From JANNFX01 sp031380225 (GTDB taxonomy: Bacteria > Pseudomonadota > Alphaproteobacteria > Rhizobiales > Hyphomicrobiaceae): a stretch of DNA of 18,125 nt. Where the stretch lies: NCBI GenBank assembly GCA_031380225.1, contig JANNFX010000113.1, positions 1 to 18,125 on the forward strand, written 5' to 3'. Below, piece by piece: positions 5,231 through 13,674 of this stretch. The notes below the pieces were generated by a model. The model was given only the letters and a program-made list of their open reading frames with translations. It was not told the DNA's origin and made no database searches. Within the stretch, counting starts at the first letter, position 1. The number at the start of each line of letters is the position of its first letter. The position numbers were made by a program, and so were the translations under genes.

Positions 5231-8077
5231 ATGCCTGGTTCTTATGATCCCTATGACTTCGCCAACCGGCGCCACATCGGGCCATCGGCCGCGGAAATTT
5301 CCGACATGTTGAAGGTCGTCGGTGCGGACAGCCTCCACGCACTGATCGATGAAACGGTGCCGGCGGCGATCCGACAGACGATGCGCATCGATTTTGGAAA
5401 GTCGCTGTCAGAACGCCGCGCACTCGACAAGGTGCGCGCGACGGCCAATAAGAACCGCCTGCTGACCTCGTTAATCGGCCAGGGCTATCACGGCACAACG
5501 ATGCCGCCGGCTATTCAACGCAACATTTTCGAAAACCCGGCTTGGTATACCGCTTATTCGCCATATCAACCTGAAATCAGTCAGGGCCGCCTTGAAGCCC
5601 TGCTCAATTTTCAAACACTGGTTTGCGATTTGACCGGTCTCGACATCGCCAACGCGTCATTGCTGGATGAGGCAACTGCCGCCGCCGAAGCCATGGCCAT
5701 GGCACGCCGGATCGCGACGTCCAAGGCTGATGCCTTCTTTGTCGACAAAGATTGTCTGCCGCAAACCATCGCCGTCGTAAAAACGCGGGCCGAGCCGCTC
5801 GGCTGGACGGTTGTCATCGGCGATCCACTCAAAGACTTAAAGCCGGAAAAAGTATTTGGTGCGCTATTCCAATACCCTGGGGTCAACGGCGCGTGCCACG
5901 ATTTTTCAGGAGCGATCGCGAAGTTGCATAGCGCGGGCGCGATCGCCGCAGTTGCTGCCGATCCGCTGGCGCTGACACTCCTCAAACCGCCCGGCGAGAT
6001 GGGTGCAGATATCGCGATTGGTTCGATGCAGCGCTACGGCGTGCCGATGGGCTACGGCGGGCCGCACGCTGCATACCTGGCGACGCGCGACGCACATAAG
6101 CGCACGATGCCTGGGCGTCTCGTTGGTGTCTCCGTCGATTCCAAAGGCAATCGTGCGTACCGCTTGGCGCTGCAAACGCGGGAACAGCATATTCGCCGCG
6201 AGAAGGCGACTTCGAACATTTGCACGTCGCAAGTCCTGCTGGCCGTCATTGCGTCGATGTACGCCGTGTTCCATGGACCGCGCGGGTTGAAAGCCATAGC
6301 GGAACGCGTGCATCGCGATGCCGTCCGTCTCGACGAGGGTTTGACGTCACTCGGCTTCAAGGTCAGCCCGGCCGCCTATTTCGACACAATCACAGTGGAG
6401 GTCGGCCCCTATCAGGGTTTGATCATGAAGAACGCCGTCGACAATGGCGTCAACTTGCGCAAGGCCGGTAAAGACCGTATCGGCATCACCGTCGATGAGC
6501 GCACCCGCCCGGACACGCTCGAAGCCGTTTGGCGCGCGTTCGGCGGCTTCGATCTGACCTATCAGGAGGCCTATCCGTCATCGCGGCTTCCGCAAGAATT
6601 GATCCGGACTTCTGAGTATCTGACGCATCCGATCTTTCATATGAACCGCGCTGAAAGTGAGATGACGCGTTATATGCGCCGCCTCGCCGACCGCGATCTG
6701 GCGCTCGACCGGTCGATGATCCCGCTCGGTTCGTGCACGATGAAGCTCAATGCGACCGCCGAAATGCTGCCGATTTCCTGGCCGGAATTTTCGGAGATGC
6801 ATCCCTTCGCACCCGCAGATCAGGCGCTCGGCTACAAGGAACTGATCGACGATCTATCGAAGAAGCTGTGCGAGATAACTGGCTACGACGCGATCTCGAT
6901 GCAGTCGAATTCAGGCGCGCAAGGCGAATACGCTGGACTGCTCGCGATCCGAGCCTACCACTGCAGCCGCGGCGACACCAACCGCGACGTGTGCCTGATC
7001 CCGTCATCGGCGCACGGCACCAACCCGGCATCGGCGCAGATGTGTGGCATGACGGTTGTCGTCGTCGGAACTGATAGCAACGGCAACATCGACGTCGCAG
7101 ACTTTAGCGCCAAAGCCGAAAAACATTCGGACCGCCTCGCTGCGTGCATGGTCACTTACCCATCGACACATGGCGTGTTCGAGGAATCGATTGTCGAACT
7201 TTGCAGGATCACGCACGCACACGGGGCTCAGGTCTATCTTGATGGCGCCAATTTGAATGCGCTCGTCGGGTTGGCCCGGCCCGGTGATTTCGGCGCTGAT
7301 GTCAGCCATCTTAATTTGCACAAGACGTTTTGCATTCCGCACGGCGGCGGCGGGCCGGGCATGGGGCCAATCGGCGTCAAGGCGCATTTGATCCCATTCT
7401 TGCCCGGGCATCCCGAAACGGACGGCCGGGAATTCACGGTTTCGGCGGCACCCTACGGATCGGCGTCGATCCTGCCGATCTCGTGGAGCTATTGCCTGCT
7501 GATGGGCGGGCGCGGTCTGACACAAGCGACGCGGATCGCAATCCTCAACGCCAACTACATCGCCAAGCGGCTCGAGGGCGCTTATCCGGTGCTGTACAAG
7601 GGCCGCAATGGACGCGTGGCGCATGAATGCATTATCGATACGCGCCCACTGCTCGAAAGCGCCGGCGTCACCGTCGACGATATCGCTAAACGATTGATCG
7701 ACTGCGGCTTCCACGCGCCGACCATGAGCTGGCCGGTGCCCGGCACGTTGATGATCGAGCCGACAGAATCGGAGACCAAGGCCGAACTCGACCGCTTCTG
7801 TTCGGCGATGCTGGCAATCCGTGAGGAAGCGCGTGCCATCGAGCAGGGCCGCATCGACGCTAAGAACAATCCTCTGAAGAACGCGCCGCACACCGTCGAA
7901 GATCTGATCGGGGCTTGGGAGCGGCCGTACTCGCGCGAGGCCGCGTGCTTCCCGCCCGGCGCTTTCCGCGTCGACAAATACTGGCCGCCGGTCAATCGCG
8001 TCGATAACGTGCACGGCGACCGCAATCTGGTGTGCTCGTGTCCGCCGCTTGACGACTACAAGGCGGCCGCGGAGTAG
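5231..8077 (+). CDS. gcvP: Glycine dehydrogenase (decarboxylating), P protein, single chain
   Basis: A 948-aa PLP enzyme that decarboxylates glycine and passes the aminomethyl group to GcvH. It is the long single-chain form, with both halves (the equivalents of GcvPA and GcvPB) fused. Landmarks are FANRRHIGPS at the N-terminus, GYHGTTMPPAIQRNIFENPAWYTAYSPYQPEISQGRLEALLN-type sequence at about 80-120, RSMIPLGSCTMKLNA near 500, and HLNLHKTFCIPHGGGGPGMGPIGV with K698 as the PLP Schiff-base lysine. The C-terminus (DNVHGDRNLVCSCPPLDDY) is complete. ATG 5231 has GGAG at 5221-5224 six bases away; a longer frame from 5177 overlaps gcvH and is rejected. It lies 22 bases after gcvH, in the riboswitch-controlled operon. 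Confidence 0.97.
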   Translation: MPGSYDPYDFANRRHIGPSAAEISDMLKVVGADSLHALIDETVPAAIRQTMRIDFGKSLSERRALDKVRATANKNRLLTSLIGQGYHGTTMPPAIQRNIFENPAWYTAYSPYQPEISQGRLEALLNFQTLVCDLTGLDIANASLLDEATAAAEAMAMARRIATSKADAFFVDKDCLPQTIAVVKTRAEPLGWTVVIGDPLKDLKPEKVFGALFQYPGVNGACHDFSGAIAKLHSAGAIAAVAADPLALTLLKPPGEMGADIAIGSMQRYGVPMGYGGPHAAYLATRDAHKRTMPGRLVGVSVDSKGNRAYRLALQTREQHIRREKATSNICTSQVLLAVIASMYAVFHGPRGLKAIAERVHRDAVRLDEGLTSLGFKVSPAAYFDTITVEVGPYQGLIMKNAVDNGVNLRKAGKDRIGITVDERTRPDTLEAVWRAFGGFDLTYQEAYPSSRLPQELIRTSEYLTHPIFHMNRAESEMTRYMRRLADRDLALDRSMIPLGSCTMKLNATAEMLPISWPEFSEMHPFAPADQALGYKELIDDLSKKLCEITGYDAISMQSNSGAQGEYAGLLAIRAYHCSRGDTNRDVCLIPSSAHGTNPASAQMCGMTVVVVGTDSNGNIDVADFSAKAEKHSDRLAACMVTYPSTHGVFEESIVELCRITHAHGAQVYLDGANLNALVGLARPGDFGADVSHLNLHKTFCIPHGGGGPGMGPIGVKAHLIPFLPGHPETDGREFTVSAAPYGSASILPISWSYCLLMGGRGLTQATRIAILNANYIAKRLEGAYPVLYKGRNGRVAHECIIDTRPLLESAGVTVDDIAKRLIDCGFHAPTMSWPVPGTLMIEPTESETKAELDRFCSAMLAIREEARAIEQGRIDAKNNPLKNAPHTVEDLIGAWERPYSREAACFPPGAFRVDKYWPPVNRVDNVHGDRNLVCSCPPLDDYKAAAE

Positions 8078-8103
8078 CTGCGTTCCGTCTTCACTGCTGA
8101 TGA

Positions 8104-8125
8104 GCCGGCGTTGATGATCGCCGGC
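8104..8125 (+). terminator. Possible gcv operon terminator hairpin
   Basis: GCCGGCG (8104-8110) pairs perfectly with CGCCGGC (8119-8125) around an 8-base loop, 27 bases after the gcvP stop. The stem is strong and well placed, but only a short ACTTT follows about 8 bases on, so efficient intrinsic termination is doubtful. The rest of the 208-base gap before moeA shows nothing else I can name. Confidence 0.3.
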
Positions 8126-8285
8126 CGACGGCACTTTACCGTTCCTGCGAAGCAACCCGGTTCCGCCCTCGAGGCATAATCGAACGGCGCTTTCACAAAC
8201 AGCAGAATGGTCGTAGATGCAGTCGTACGGTGCCTGGCGCCGGTCCGCCAGTCTTTGGTTGCATTGAAGAATTCCGGAACTCTTG

Positions 8286-9566
8286 ATGGCACAACTCACC
8301 GATGACTGTTTCGCCTTTGGCGGCCCTTTGATGACAGTTGAAGATGCGGCGTTGCTGATTGAGGCGCGCATCAATCCCGTTTCCGAAGTTGAGAGCTGCC
8401 TGCTGGCGGCAGCGCGCGGGCGTGTGCTGTCAGAAGACGTCATAGCGCCCATACAGTTGCCGCCGTTCGATAATTCGGCCGTTGATGGCTATGCGGTGCG
8501 CCATGCCGATTTGGCAGTTTCTAAATCAACGAGGCTTAAAGTTTCAGATCGCGTCCAGGCCGGTGCGTCCGCCGCTGCAGACATTGCCGCTGCAACCGCG
8601 ATCCGCATTTTTACCGGCGCGCCGATGCCTGCTGGCGCCGATACGGTCTTCATGCAGGAGGACTGCGAGACCGACGGCGAGTTTGTGATTTTGCCGTCCG
8701 GGCTGAAACCGGGCGCGAACCGGCGCAAGGCCGGGGAAGATGTTACGTTGGGAAGGGTCGTTCTGAAAGCCGGCACGCGTGTCGCGGCACAGCACTCCGG
8801 CATGGCAGCGGCACTGGGATTATCGCACGTGCCGGTCCGTCGCCGCGTGCGTGTCGCTTTGTTTTCGACCGGTGACGAAGTGGCGCTGGCTGGAACGCCG
8901 TTAGGTGACGCACAAATCTATGATGCCAACCGGCCGCTGTTGGCTGAAATGGTAAAGGCGCTGGGCGGAGTTGTCACCGATCTCGGCATCCTGCGTGATG
9001 ATCCGGCCGAACTTGCCGCTGCCTTGTCAAAAGCCGCTTCCAATCATGATCTGGTCTTGACCAGCGGCGGCGTATCAACGGGGGAAGCCGATTACGTGCG
9101 GCTCGCCGTTGAACGCATCGGCAAACTGGTATTCTGGCGCGTCGCAATCAAGCCCGGCCGGCCGGTGGCGCTGGGCGTGTTGCCCGGCGCGAACGCTTCA
9201 TCGCAAGCAGCATTCGCAGGCCTACCCGGAAATCCCGTAGCGGCGTTCGTGACGTTTGCATTGATCGTGCGCCCGTTGCTGCTGCGATTGGCAGGCGCAA
9301 ATGCTGAGCCGCTTCAAGGCTGGCCGGTGCGGCTCGGGTTTCCATACAAGAAAAAAGCCGGACGCCGTGAATACGTGCGCGTGTCGTTAAAAGCCGGCGC
9401 CGATGGCGCGATCGAGGCCGTTAAGTACCGGCAGGATGGCGCCGGTGTCATTAGCTCATTAACCGAAACCGACGGTCTATTGGAGTTGGCCGACGGCTTA
9501 ACCAATATTGAGGCCGGAACGAGCGCCCGTTTCCTGCCCTACGCTTCGATTCTAGGGGCTAAATAA
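8286..9566 (+). CDS. moeA: Molybdopterin molybdenumtransferase MoeA
   Basis: Inserts molybdate into adenylylated molybdopterin to make molybdenum cofactor; cytoplasmic. The 426-aa protein has the expected length and motifs: PPFDNSAVDGYAV (about residues 59-71), TGAPMPAGADTV, LFSTGDEV, TSGGVSTGEADYV (the MPT-binding domain), KPGRPVALG and GLPGNPVAAFVTF, followed by the C-terminal beta domain. ATG 8286 is chosen; a TTG directly before it is in frame. GGAA lies about six bases upstream. It stands apart from other cofactor genes here, between gcvP (208 bases) and serC (100 bases), and no partner such as moaC or mobA is visible in the window. Confidence 0.96.
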   Translation: MAQLTDDCFAFGGPLMTVEDAALLIEARINPVSEVESCLLAAARGRVLSEDVIAPIQLPPFDNSAVDGYAVRHADLAVSKSTRLKVSDRVQAGASAAADIAAATAIRIFTGAPMPAGADTVFMQEDCETDGEFVILPSGLKPGANRRKAGEDVTLGRVVLKAGTRVAAQHSGMAAALGLSHVPVRRRVRVALFSTGDEVALAGTPLGDAQIYDANRPLLAEMVKALGGVVTDLGILRDDPAELAAALSKAASNHDLVLTSGGVSTGEADYVRLAVERIGKLVFWRVAIKPGRPVALGVLPGANASSQAAFAGLPGNPVAAFVTFALIVRPLLLRLAGANAEPLQGWPVRLGFPYKKKAGRREYVRVSLKAGADGAIEAVKYRQDGAGVISSLTETDGLLELADGLTNIEAGTSARFLPYASILGAK

Positions 9567-9666
9567 TATTTTCGAAGAAGTTATCCCCGCCTGAAACTGC
9601 CCGGATATACTGGGGTCATGGCTCGATATTGGGCCGGGCACGATGCAACGGACGCAACACAGAGAT

Positions 9667-10839
9667 ATGGATTCACTAAAGCAACCCGCAATCCGGCCGA
9701 AATGCCCGAACTTTTCATCGGGGCCGTGCGCGAAACCGCCCGGTTGGACGGCGGCCGCATTGCAGCACGCGTTTACCGGGCGCTCGCATCGCAGTCTGGA
9801 AGGCCGGCGGCGGCTGAAATTGCTGATTGCAAAAACCCGCAAATTGCTCGGCCTGCCAAGTGACTATCTGCTGGCCATCGTGCCGGGTTCGGATACCGGC
9901 GCGTTTGAATTGGCGCTGTGGAATTTGCTCGGCGCGCGGGGCGTCGACGTATTGGCATGGGACAGCTTCGGTAAGCTCTGGGTGACCGATGTCGTCGATC
10001 AGTTGAAGATTAAAAACACCCGCCGGTTTGAAGCCGACTATGGCCTTCTGCCAGATTTGAAGAAAGTCGACTTCAATTCCGACGTCGTCTTTACCGCCAA
10101 TGGCACGACGTCGGGCGTGCGCATTCCAAACTACGATTGGATCCCAGCAGACCGTTTGGGACTAACCTTGGTTGACGCAACTTCGGCCGTTTTTGCCCAA
10201 CCCATCGACTGGAGCAAAGTCGACGCGCTGACATTTTCCTGGCAGAAAGTGCTTGGCGGCGAAGCGGCACACGGCATGCTGGTGTTGTCGCCGCGTGCGG
10301 TCGAACGGCTTGAGACGATTGCGCCGCCGTGGCCGTTGCCGAAGCTGTTCCGGATTGTCAAAGATGGCAAGCTTGACCGGGCGATCTTCGATGGCGAAGT
10401 GATCAACACGCCGTCGATGCTCTGTGTTGAGGACTGTCTCAACGCTTTGAGCTGGGCCGAAAGTATCGGCGGGCTCGCTGGCATGATGGCGCGCGCCAAC
10501 CGCAATGCTGGCCTTGTGTTCGACTGGGTCCGGCGCACGCCGTGGATCGGCAACCTGGCGGTTGATCCGAAAACCTGGTCAAACACATCCGTCTGCCTGG
10601 AGATCAAGGATTCAAAAATTCTGACACTGCCCGCCCAAGGACGCGCCAGGCTCGCCCGTCAGATGGTCGATCGGCTCGAACGCGAGGGCGTGGCATTGGA
10701 TATTGGCAGCTACCGGTCGGCACCGCCTGGGTTCAGGATCTGGACCGGCGCAACCGTTGAGGCGGCAGATATCGAAGCGCTGTTGCCGTGGATCGAGTGG
10801 GCGTTCGCGACCGAATCGGCGTTGGTTTATTCGTCATGA
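9667..10839 (+). CDS. serC: Phosphoserine aminotransferase (alphaproteobacterial type)
   Basis: A class V PLP aminotransferase converting 3-phosphohydroxypyruvate and glutamate to phosphoserine; a homologue acts on the pyridoxal phosphate pathway in some bacteria. The 390-aa protein opens with KCPNFSSGPCAKPPGW, typical of the alphaproteobacterial SerC group, and has GRSHRS, IVPGSDTGAFELALWNLLGARGVDVLAWDSFG, VVFTANGTTSGVRIPN and TFSWQKVLGGEAAHGML, with K194 the predicted PLP lysine. ATG 9667 is favoured because it sits just before the conserved start; ATG 9643 would add eight residues. TATACT at 9606-9611 could be a -10 box, without a good -35. In relatives serC is often followed by serA; here the next 50 bases are unassigned and a mobile element follows. 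The stop overlaps an ATG (ATGA, 10836-10839). Confidence 0.95.
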   Translation: MDSLKQPAIRPKCPNFSSGPCAKPPGWTAAALQHAFTGRSHRSLEGRRRLKLLIAKTRKLLGLPSDYLLAIVPGSDTGAFELALWNLLGARGVDVLAWDSFGKLWVTDVVDQLKIKNTRRFEADYGLLPDLKKVDFNSDVVFTANGTTSGVRIPNYDWIPADRLGLTLVDATSAVFAQPIDWSKVDALTFSWQKVLGGEAAHGMLVLSPRAVERLETIAPPWPLPKLFRIVKDGKLDRAIFDGEVINTPSMLCVEDCLNALSWAESIGGLAGMMARANRNAGLVFDWVRRTPWIGNLAVDPKTWSNTSVCLEIKDSKILTLPAQGRARLARQMVDRLEREGVALDIGSYRSAPPGFRIWTGATVEAADIEALLPWIEWAFATESALVYSS

Positions 10840-10890
10840 CAAAAGAAAGAATGGTACCCCCCATGGACGGCCATAAAAGCTCCTTGAAGT

Positions 10891-10920
10891 CTAGTACCCA
10901 CTATCATAATTCCCTGGTAC
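10891..10920 (+). repeat. Left terminal inverted repeat of the MITE
   Basis: Thirty bases that are the exact reverse complement of 11154-11183. It starts CTAGTACCCACT and ends TTCCCTGGTAC. The inner 27 bases also begin GTACC and end GGTAC, so each arm is itself weakly palindromic. Confidence 0.95.
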
Positions 10921-11153
10921 CTCTGATCGCAGAGGCCGAGGCGATCCGGCAGGCGCGTGCCGAAGTGCGTAGCCTTAGCTACGGTCGAGGCGCGCAACGA
11001 ACCGGGAGCCCGGGATCTGCGACCCGCAGGGCGGCCGAAGATGCACGCCGGGGGCGTCGCGCGGTCTTGACGGTGCGTCGTGCTTTGCAGGCGGGGCGTG
11101 ATGCATCGCCTTCGACCACGCTCCTGCCCGGCCTGCATCTTGGGCCGTCAGCC

Positions 11154-11183
11154 GTACCAGGGAATTATGATAGTGGGTACTAG
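11154..11183 (-). repeat. Right terminal inverted repeat of the MITE
   Basis: Exact reverse complement of 10891-10920, with no mismatch over 30 bases. Perfect identity of the ends suggests either recent insertion or continuing selection by a transposase elsewhere in the genome. It ends 58 bases before the MuiA-family start codon, so insertion must have changed that gene's upstream region. Confidence 0.95.
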
Positions 11184-11197
11184 CGTTATGGAACGCA

Positions 11198-11227
11198 ACC
11201 ATTCCGGTAGCAATGGTCCGATTTTTT
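11198..11227 (+). terminator. Terminator-like hairpin before the MuiA-family gene
   Basis: ACCATT (11198-11203) pairs with AATGGT (11212-11217) around an 8-base loop, followed by CCGA and six T (11222-11227). The shape is that of an intrinsic terminator, but the stem is short and AT-rich. It lies only 14 bases before the next start codon, so it could end serC transcription, act as an attenuator, or be chance. Confidence 0.35.
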
Positions 11228-11241
11228 GGCGAGGATTAGAG

Positions 11242-12945
11242 ATGCGCAATTTAGCCCCAATGCTTGCTCTGCTTTACATGACCACGTCCGCCTATGCGGC
11301 CGACGTTGTGGTCAGTTCAAAAATCGACGCGGTCACGGTGTTTCCATCTGGCGCCGAGGTTGCCCGCACAGCAAAAATCAAACTCGAAAAAGGCGAGCAC
11401 ACACTTGTGCTGCAGGACATTGCCGCCGAAGCAGTGCCGGGCTCGATCCGTGTTGAAGGCAAGGCCGCGGGCAAACTTGAAATCGGCTCCGTCGATAGCC
11501 GCCGCATGTTTGTGCCGCGCGCCGATGCCGCCAATGCCGAAACAGAGCGCCGGCGCATTGAGGATGAAATCGAACGTCTGCGCGATGAGAAAGCCGTCTA
11601 TGAGGCCGCAGTTCAGGCTGCGGAAACACAAAAAACTCTGATCGCAAATCTGGCGCAATTGCCAACGCGGCCGGCTCCGCCTGCAGGGCTCGCCGAACGC
11701 GGCGAAGATTGGGCGTCTATCCTATCGACAATTGCGACCAGTACCACCAGCGCGCAGCGTGCGAGCCTTGAAGCCAACGTGCGCATGCGGGAGATCGATC
11801 GCAAAGTTGAAGACCTTGAAAAGAAGCTGGTGTCATTGGCACCGGCCCGGGAAGATCGCACTGAAGTCAAAGTCTTTGTTGCCGCCGGTGGACCTGTCGA
11901 GGCCGACATTGTCTTGCGCTATCAAATCCGTTCGGCGTCGTGGCAGCCACTTTATGATGCACGCCTGATCACCGGAGCCAAAGCGGCATCGCCGTCTCTG
12001 ACCCTGACCCGGCGCGCTTCGATCACTCAGCATTCAGGTGAGGCATGGGATGATGTGGCAGTGACGCTGTCGACAACGCGGCCAACAGCTGGCGCGTCGG
12101 CACCTGAACTCAATCCCATGACGGTGGATTTTGAACAGCCGGTAGTCCTAAGCGATATGCGGCGTGAAAATCTTGCGGCGGCCAAGTCCAAAAAGTTCGA
12201 TGGTGAGGGAGGTGGGCAACCGCCGGCGCCAGCCGCAGCAGCACCGGCTGCCACTGAAGATCGCGCCATGGAGCCGGTCGCCGAAGACATCATGCAACAG
12301 AGCGCGGCCGTGGTTGCAGCGCCCTTCCAGGCTACATACGTGGTTCCTGGCCGGCTGACGGTGCCGATGACCGGTGACGCCAAACGCGTGCAGTTGTTGG
12401 AAGAAGCGATTGAACCGCAATTGGTCGTCAAGACGGTGCCGAAGCTTGACGCGAAAGCTTACCTTTACGCCAAGCTCGCGTTGCCAAAGACGTCGTCGCC
12501 GATGTTGCCAGGCCAGGTATCGTTGTTCCGCGATGGCACCTTTACCGGCACCACATTCTTGCCGGTGTTATCGCCCGGCGAAGATCATGAATTGGGCTTT
12601 GGCACCGATGATCTGGTCCGCGTCAAGCACGCGATTTCCGAAGAGAAGCGCGGCGAAACCGGGTTATTATCAACCTCGCGCACCGACAACCGGTCCTACA
12701 AGCTGACGGTCAAAAATCTGCATGACCGTGCCGTCAAGTTGGTAGTCTTCGATCAAATCCCGGTCTCTGAAAATCAGGAGATCAAGGTCGAGAGCATTTC
12801 GCGCACAGCGCCGACCAAGCAAAACGTCGACGACAAGCGCGGCGTGTTGTCGTGGGAGTCGACGCTCGAAGCGGATCAAGAGCAGGTGCTCGATGTCGGC
12901 TACAGGATCACGTGGCCGTCCGCCAAGCAGATCATCGTGCGGTAA
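11242..12945 (+). CDS. MuiA-family protein (DUF4140/DUF4139), predicted periplasmic
   Basis: A 567-aa protein of the family named after the mucoidy inhibitor MuiA; its biochemical activity is not established. A signal peptide (MRNLAPMLALLYMTTSAYA, cleavage before ADVV) predicts export. The N-terminal DUF4140-like part covers about residues 28-130 (VTVFPSGAEVARTAKIKLEKGEH, then a charged coiled-coil of about 90-130: ETERRRIEDEIERLRDEKAVYEA). The DUF4139-like part follows from about 210 to the end (VEADIVLRYQIRSASWQPLYDARL, RRASITQHSGEAWDDVAVTLSTTRP, and the C-terminal LTVKNLHDRAVKLVVFDQIPVSENQEIKV). A Pro/Ala-rich linker at about 323-345 interrupts it. ATG 11242 is chosen for the signal peptide and GAGGA at 11231-11235; the frame is open further upstream only because it runs into the mobile element. 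It converges with the hydrolase gene, 13 bases apart. Confidence 0.88.
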   Translation: MRNLAPMLALLYMTTSAYAADVVVSSKIDAVTVFPSGAEVARTAKIKLEKGEHTLVLQDIAAEAVPGSIRVEGKAAGKLEIGSVDSRRMFVPRADAANAETERRRIEDEIERLRDEKAVYEAAVQAAETQKTLIANLAQLPTRPAPPAGLAERGEDWASILSTIATSTTSAQRASLEANVRMREIDRKVEDLEKKLVSLAPAREDRTEVKVFVAAGGPVEADIVLRYQIRSASWQPLYDARLITGAKAASPSLTLTRRASITQHSGEAWDDVAVTLSTTRPTAGASAPELNPMTVDFEQPVVLSDMRRENLAAAKSKKFDGEGGGQPPAPAAAAPAATEDRAMEPVAEDIMQQSAAVVAAPFQATYVVPGRLTVPMTGDAKRVQLLEEAIEPQLVVKTVPKLDAKAYLYAKLALPKTSSPMLPGQVSLFRDGTFTGTTFLPVLSPGEDHELGFGTDDLVRVKHAISEEKRGETGLLSTSRTDNRSYKLTVKNLHDRAVKLVVFDQIPVSENQEIKVESISRTAPTKQNVDDKRGVLSWESTLEADQEQVLDVGYRITWPSAKQIIVR

Positions 12946-12958
12946 CGCGCGACGGGTT

Positions 12959-13591
12959 TCATAAGCGGCGCAAAAATGCGCCGAACGCAAATAGCCCATC
13001 GGGCCACGGGCCGTGTCCACTGGCGACGTTGAGATGGCCGGCGTCGCCGCTTTCGATCAACGCCGAGCCCCATGCCTCGGCCATTTGCTTGGCGCGATCG
13101 AGAGAGCAATAAGGATCGGTCGACGAGGCGATAAGAACCGACGGAAACGGCAGTAGCTGCATCGGCACCGGCGCAAAACCGCCGCCATCGCCGCTGGCCT
13201 GGGCACAGTCGCCTTCAACGTCAGATCCGCCGTTCGCACTCGCGTGAAACGCCTGTCCAGCGGTAACGGGCCAGCCGCTGGCATTGTCGACATCGGCAGG
13301 GGCAACCAGAAATGCACCAACTGGCATCGCCGGTAACCGCGCCAGTTTTTCCGCCGCATGCGCAATGGTGATCACGCCGAGACTATGTCCAACGAGGACC
13401 AGCGGCCGGACGCTCGAAGCCGCCTCTTCGATGATCCGCCCGGCCCACAGATCCCGGCGCGGATTGAACCAATCGGCTTGCTCAACGCGACGTGCGGTTT
13501 TGAAATTGCGCGACCATCGCGACTGCCAATGGTCCGGGCCAGAATCCGACCAGCCCGGAACAATCAGAATATCTACGTCCGCTGTTTTCAT
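12959..13591 (-). CDS. RBBP9/YdeN-type alpha/beta serine hydrolase
   Basis: A 210-aa cytoplasmic hydrolase of the small RBBP9/YdeN-like group (Pfam Ser_hydrolase). The N-terminal DILIVPGWSDSGPDHWQSRW is characteristic, and the predicted triad is S70 (GHSLG), D159 (ASSTDPYC) and H186 (GDAGHLN). The natural substrate of this family is largely unknown. Residues 104-140 form a Gly/Ser/Ala-rich stretch that looks longer than in typical members. ATG 13591 is chosen because the conserved strand begins six residues later; a TTG at 13630 would add 13 residues of no evident family similarity. The 3' end converges with the MuiA-family gene. A 6-bp hairpin with an AAAA loop (12967-12982) lies within the last codons and could serve as a shared end. 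Confidence 0.9.
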   Translation of the reverse strand: MKTADVDILIVPGWSDSGPDHWQSRWSRNFKTARRVEQADWFNPRRDLWAGRIIEEAASSVRPLVLVGHSLGVITIAHAAEKLARLPAMPVGAFLVAPADVDNASGWPVTAGQAFHASANGGSDVEGDCAQASGDGGGFAPVPMQLLPFPSVLIASSTDPYCSLDRAKQMAEAWGSALIESGDAGHLNVASGHGPWPDGLFAFGAFLRRL

Positions 13592-13674
13592 GGCCGCCGG
13601 GTATCCGGTCTTGCGCGCTGTTGCAACCAAAACTTGATCGCGGCCCGCTGCAGGCTGAGACGGACGCTAATCGC

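Larger units (their letters stand above)
10891..11183. mobile_element. MITE-like non-autonomous element, CTAG target, possibly IS630/Tc1-mariner type
   Basis: A 293-bp unit bounded by 30-bp perfect inverted repeats, left 10891-10920 and right 11154-11183. Each end begins C-TA-G, so the unit can be read as a 287-bp element (10894-11180) flanked by duplicated TA within a CTAG site, which is the target preference known for IS630-type transposases; a CTAG duplication or none is equally compatible with one copy. There is no transposase: frames across it are short or read out into flanking DNA, and codon patterns are not gene-like. The interior is GC-rich and full of small hairpins, with an imperfect sub-terminal inverted repeat (11033-11049 and 11130-11146, 15 of 17 pairing). 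The repeat ends contain TATGAT pointing outwards, a possible -10 box without a clear -35. Confidence 0.8.

Noticed and set aside
7004..8452. 482-codon open frame on the - strand across the end of gcvP
   Set aside because: It is antisense to conserved gcvP sequence and the moeA start, has no recognisable domain, and long antisense frames are common in GC-rich codon-biased genes.
10788..11183. 131-codon frame running from serC through the MITE
   Set aside because: Most of it lies inside the mobile element and its end is the element's inverted repeat; it has no protein-like conservation that I can recognise.
11080..11241. N-terminal extension of the MuiA-family protein into the MITE
   Set aside because: It would bury a clear signal peptide behind 54 residues encoded largely by the mobile element.
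12967..12982. GGCGCA-AAAA-TGCGCC hairpin as a bidirectional terminator
   Set aside because: It lies inside the last codons of the hydrolase gene and has no T-run on either side, so it is mentioned only as a possibility.
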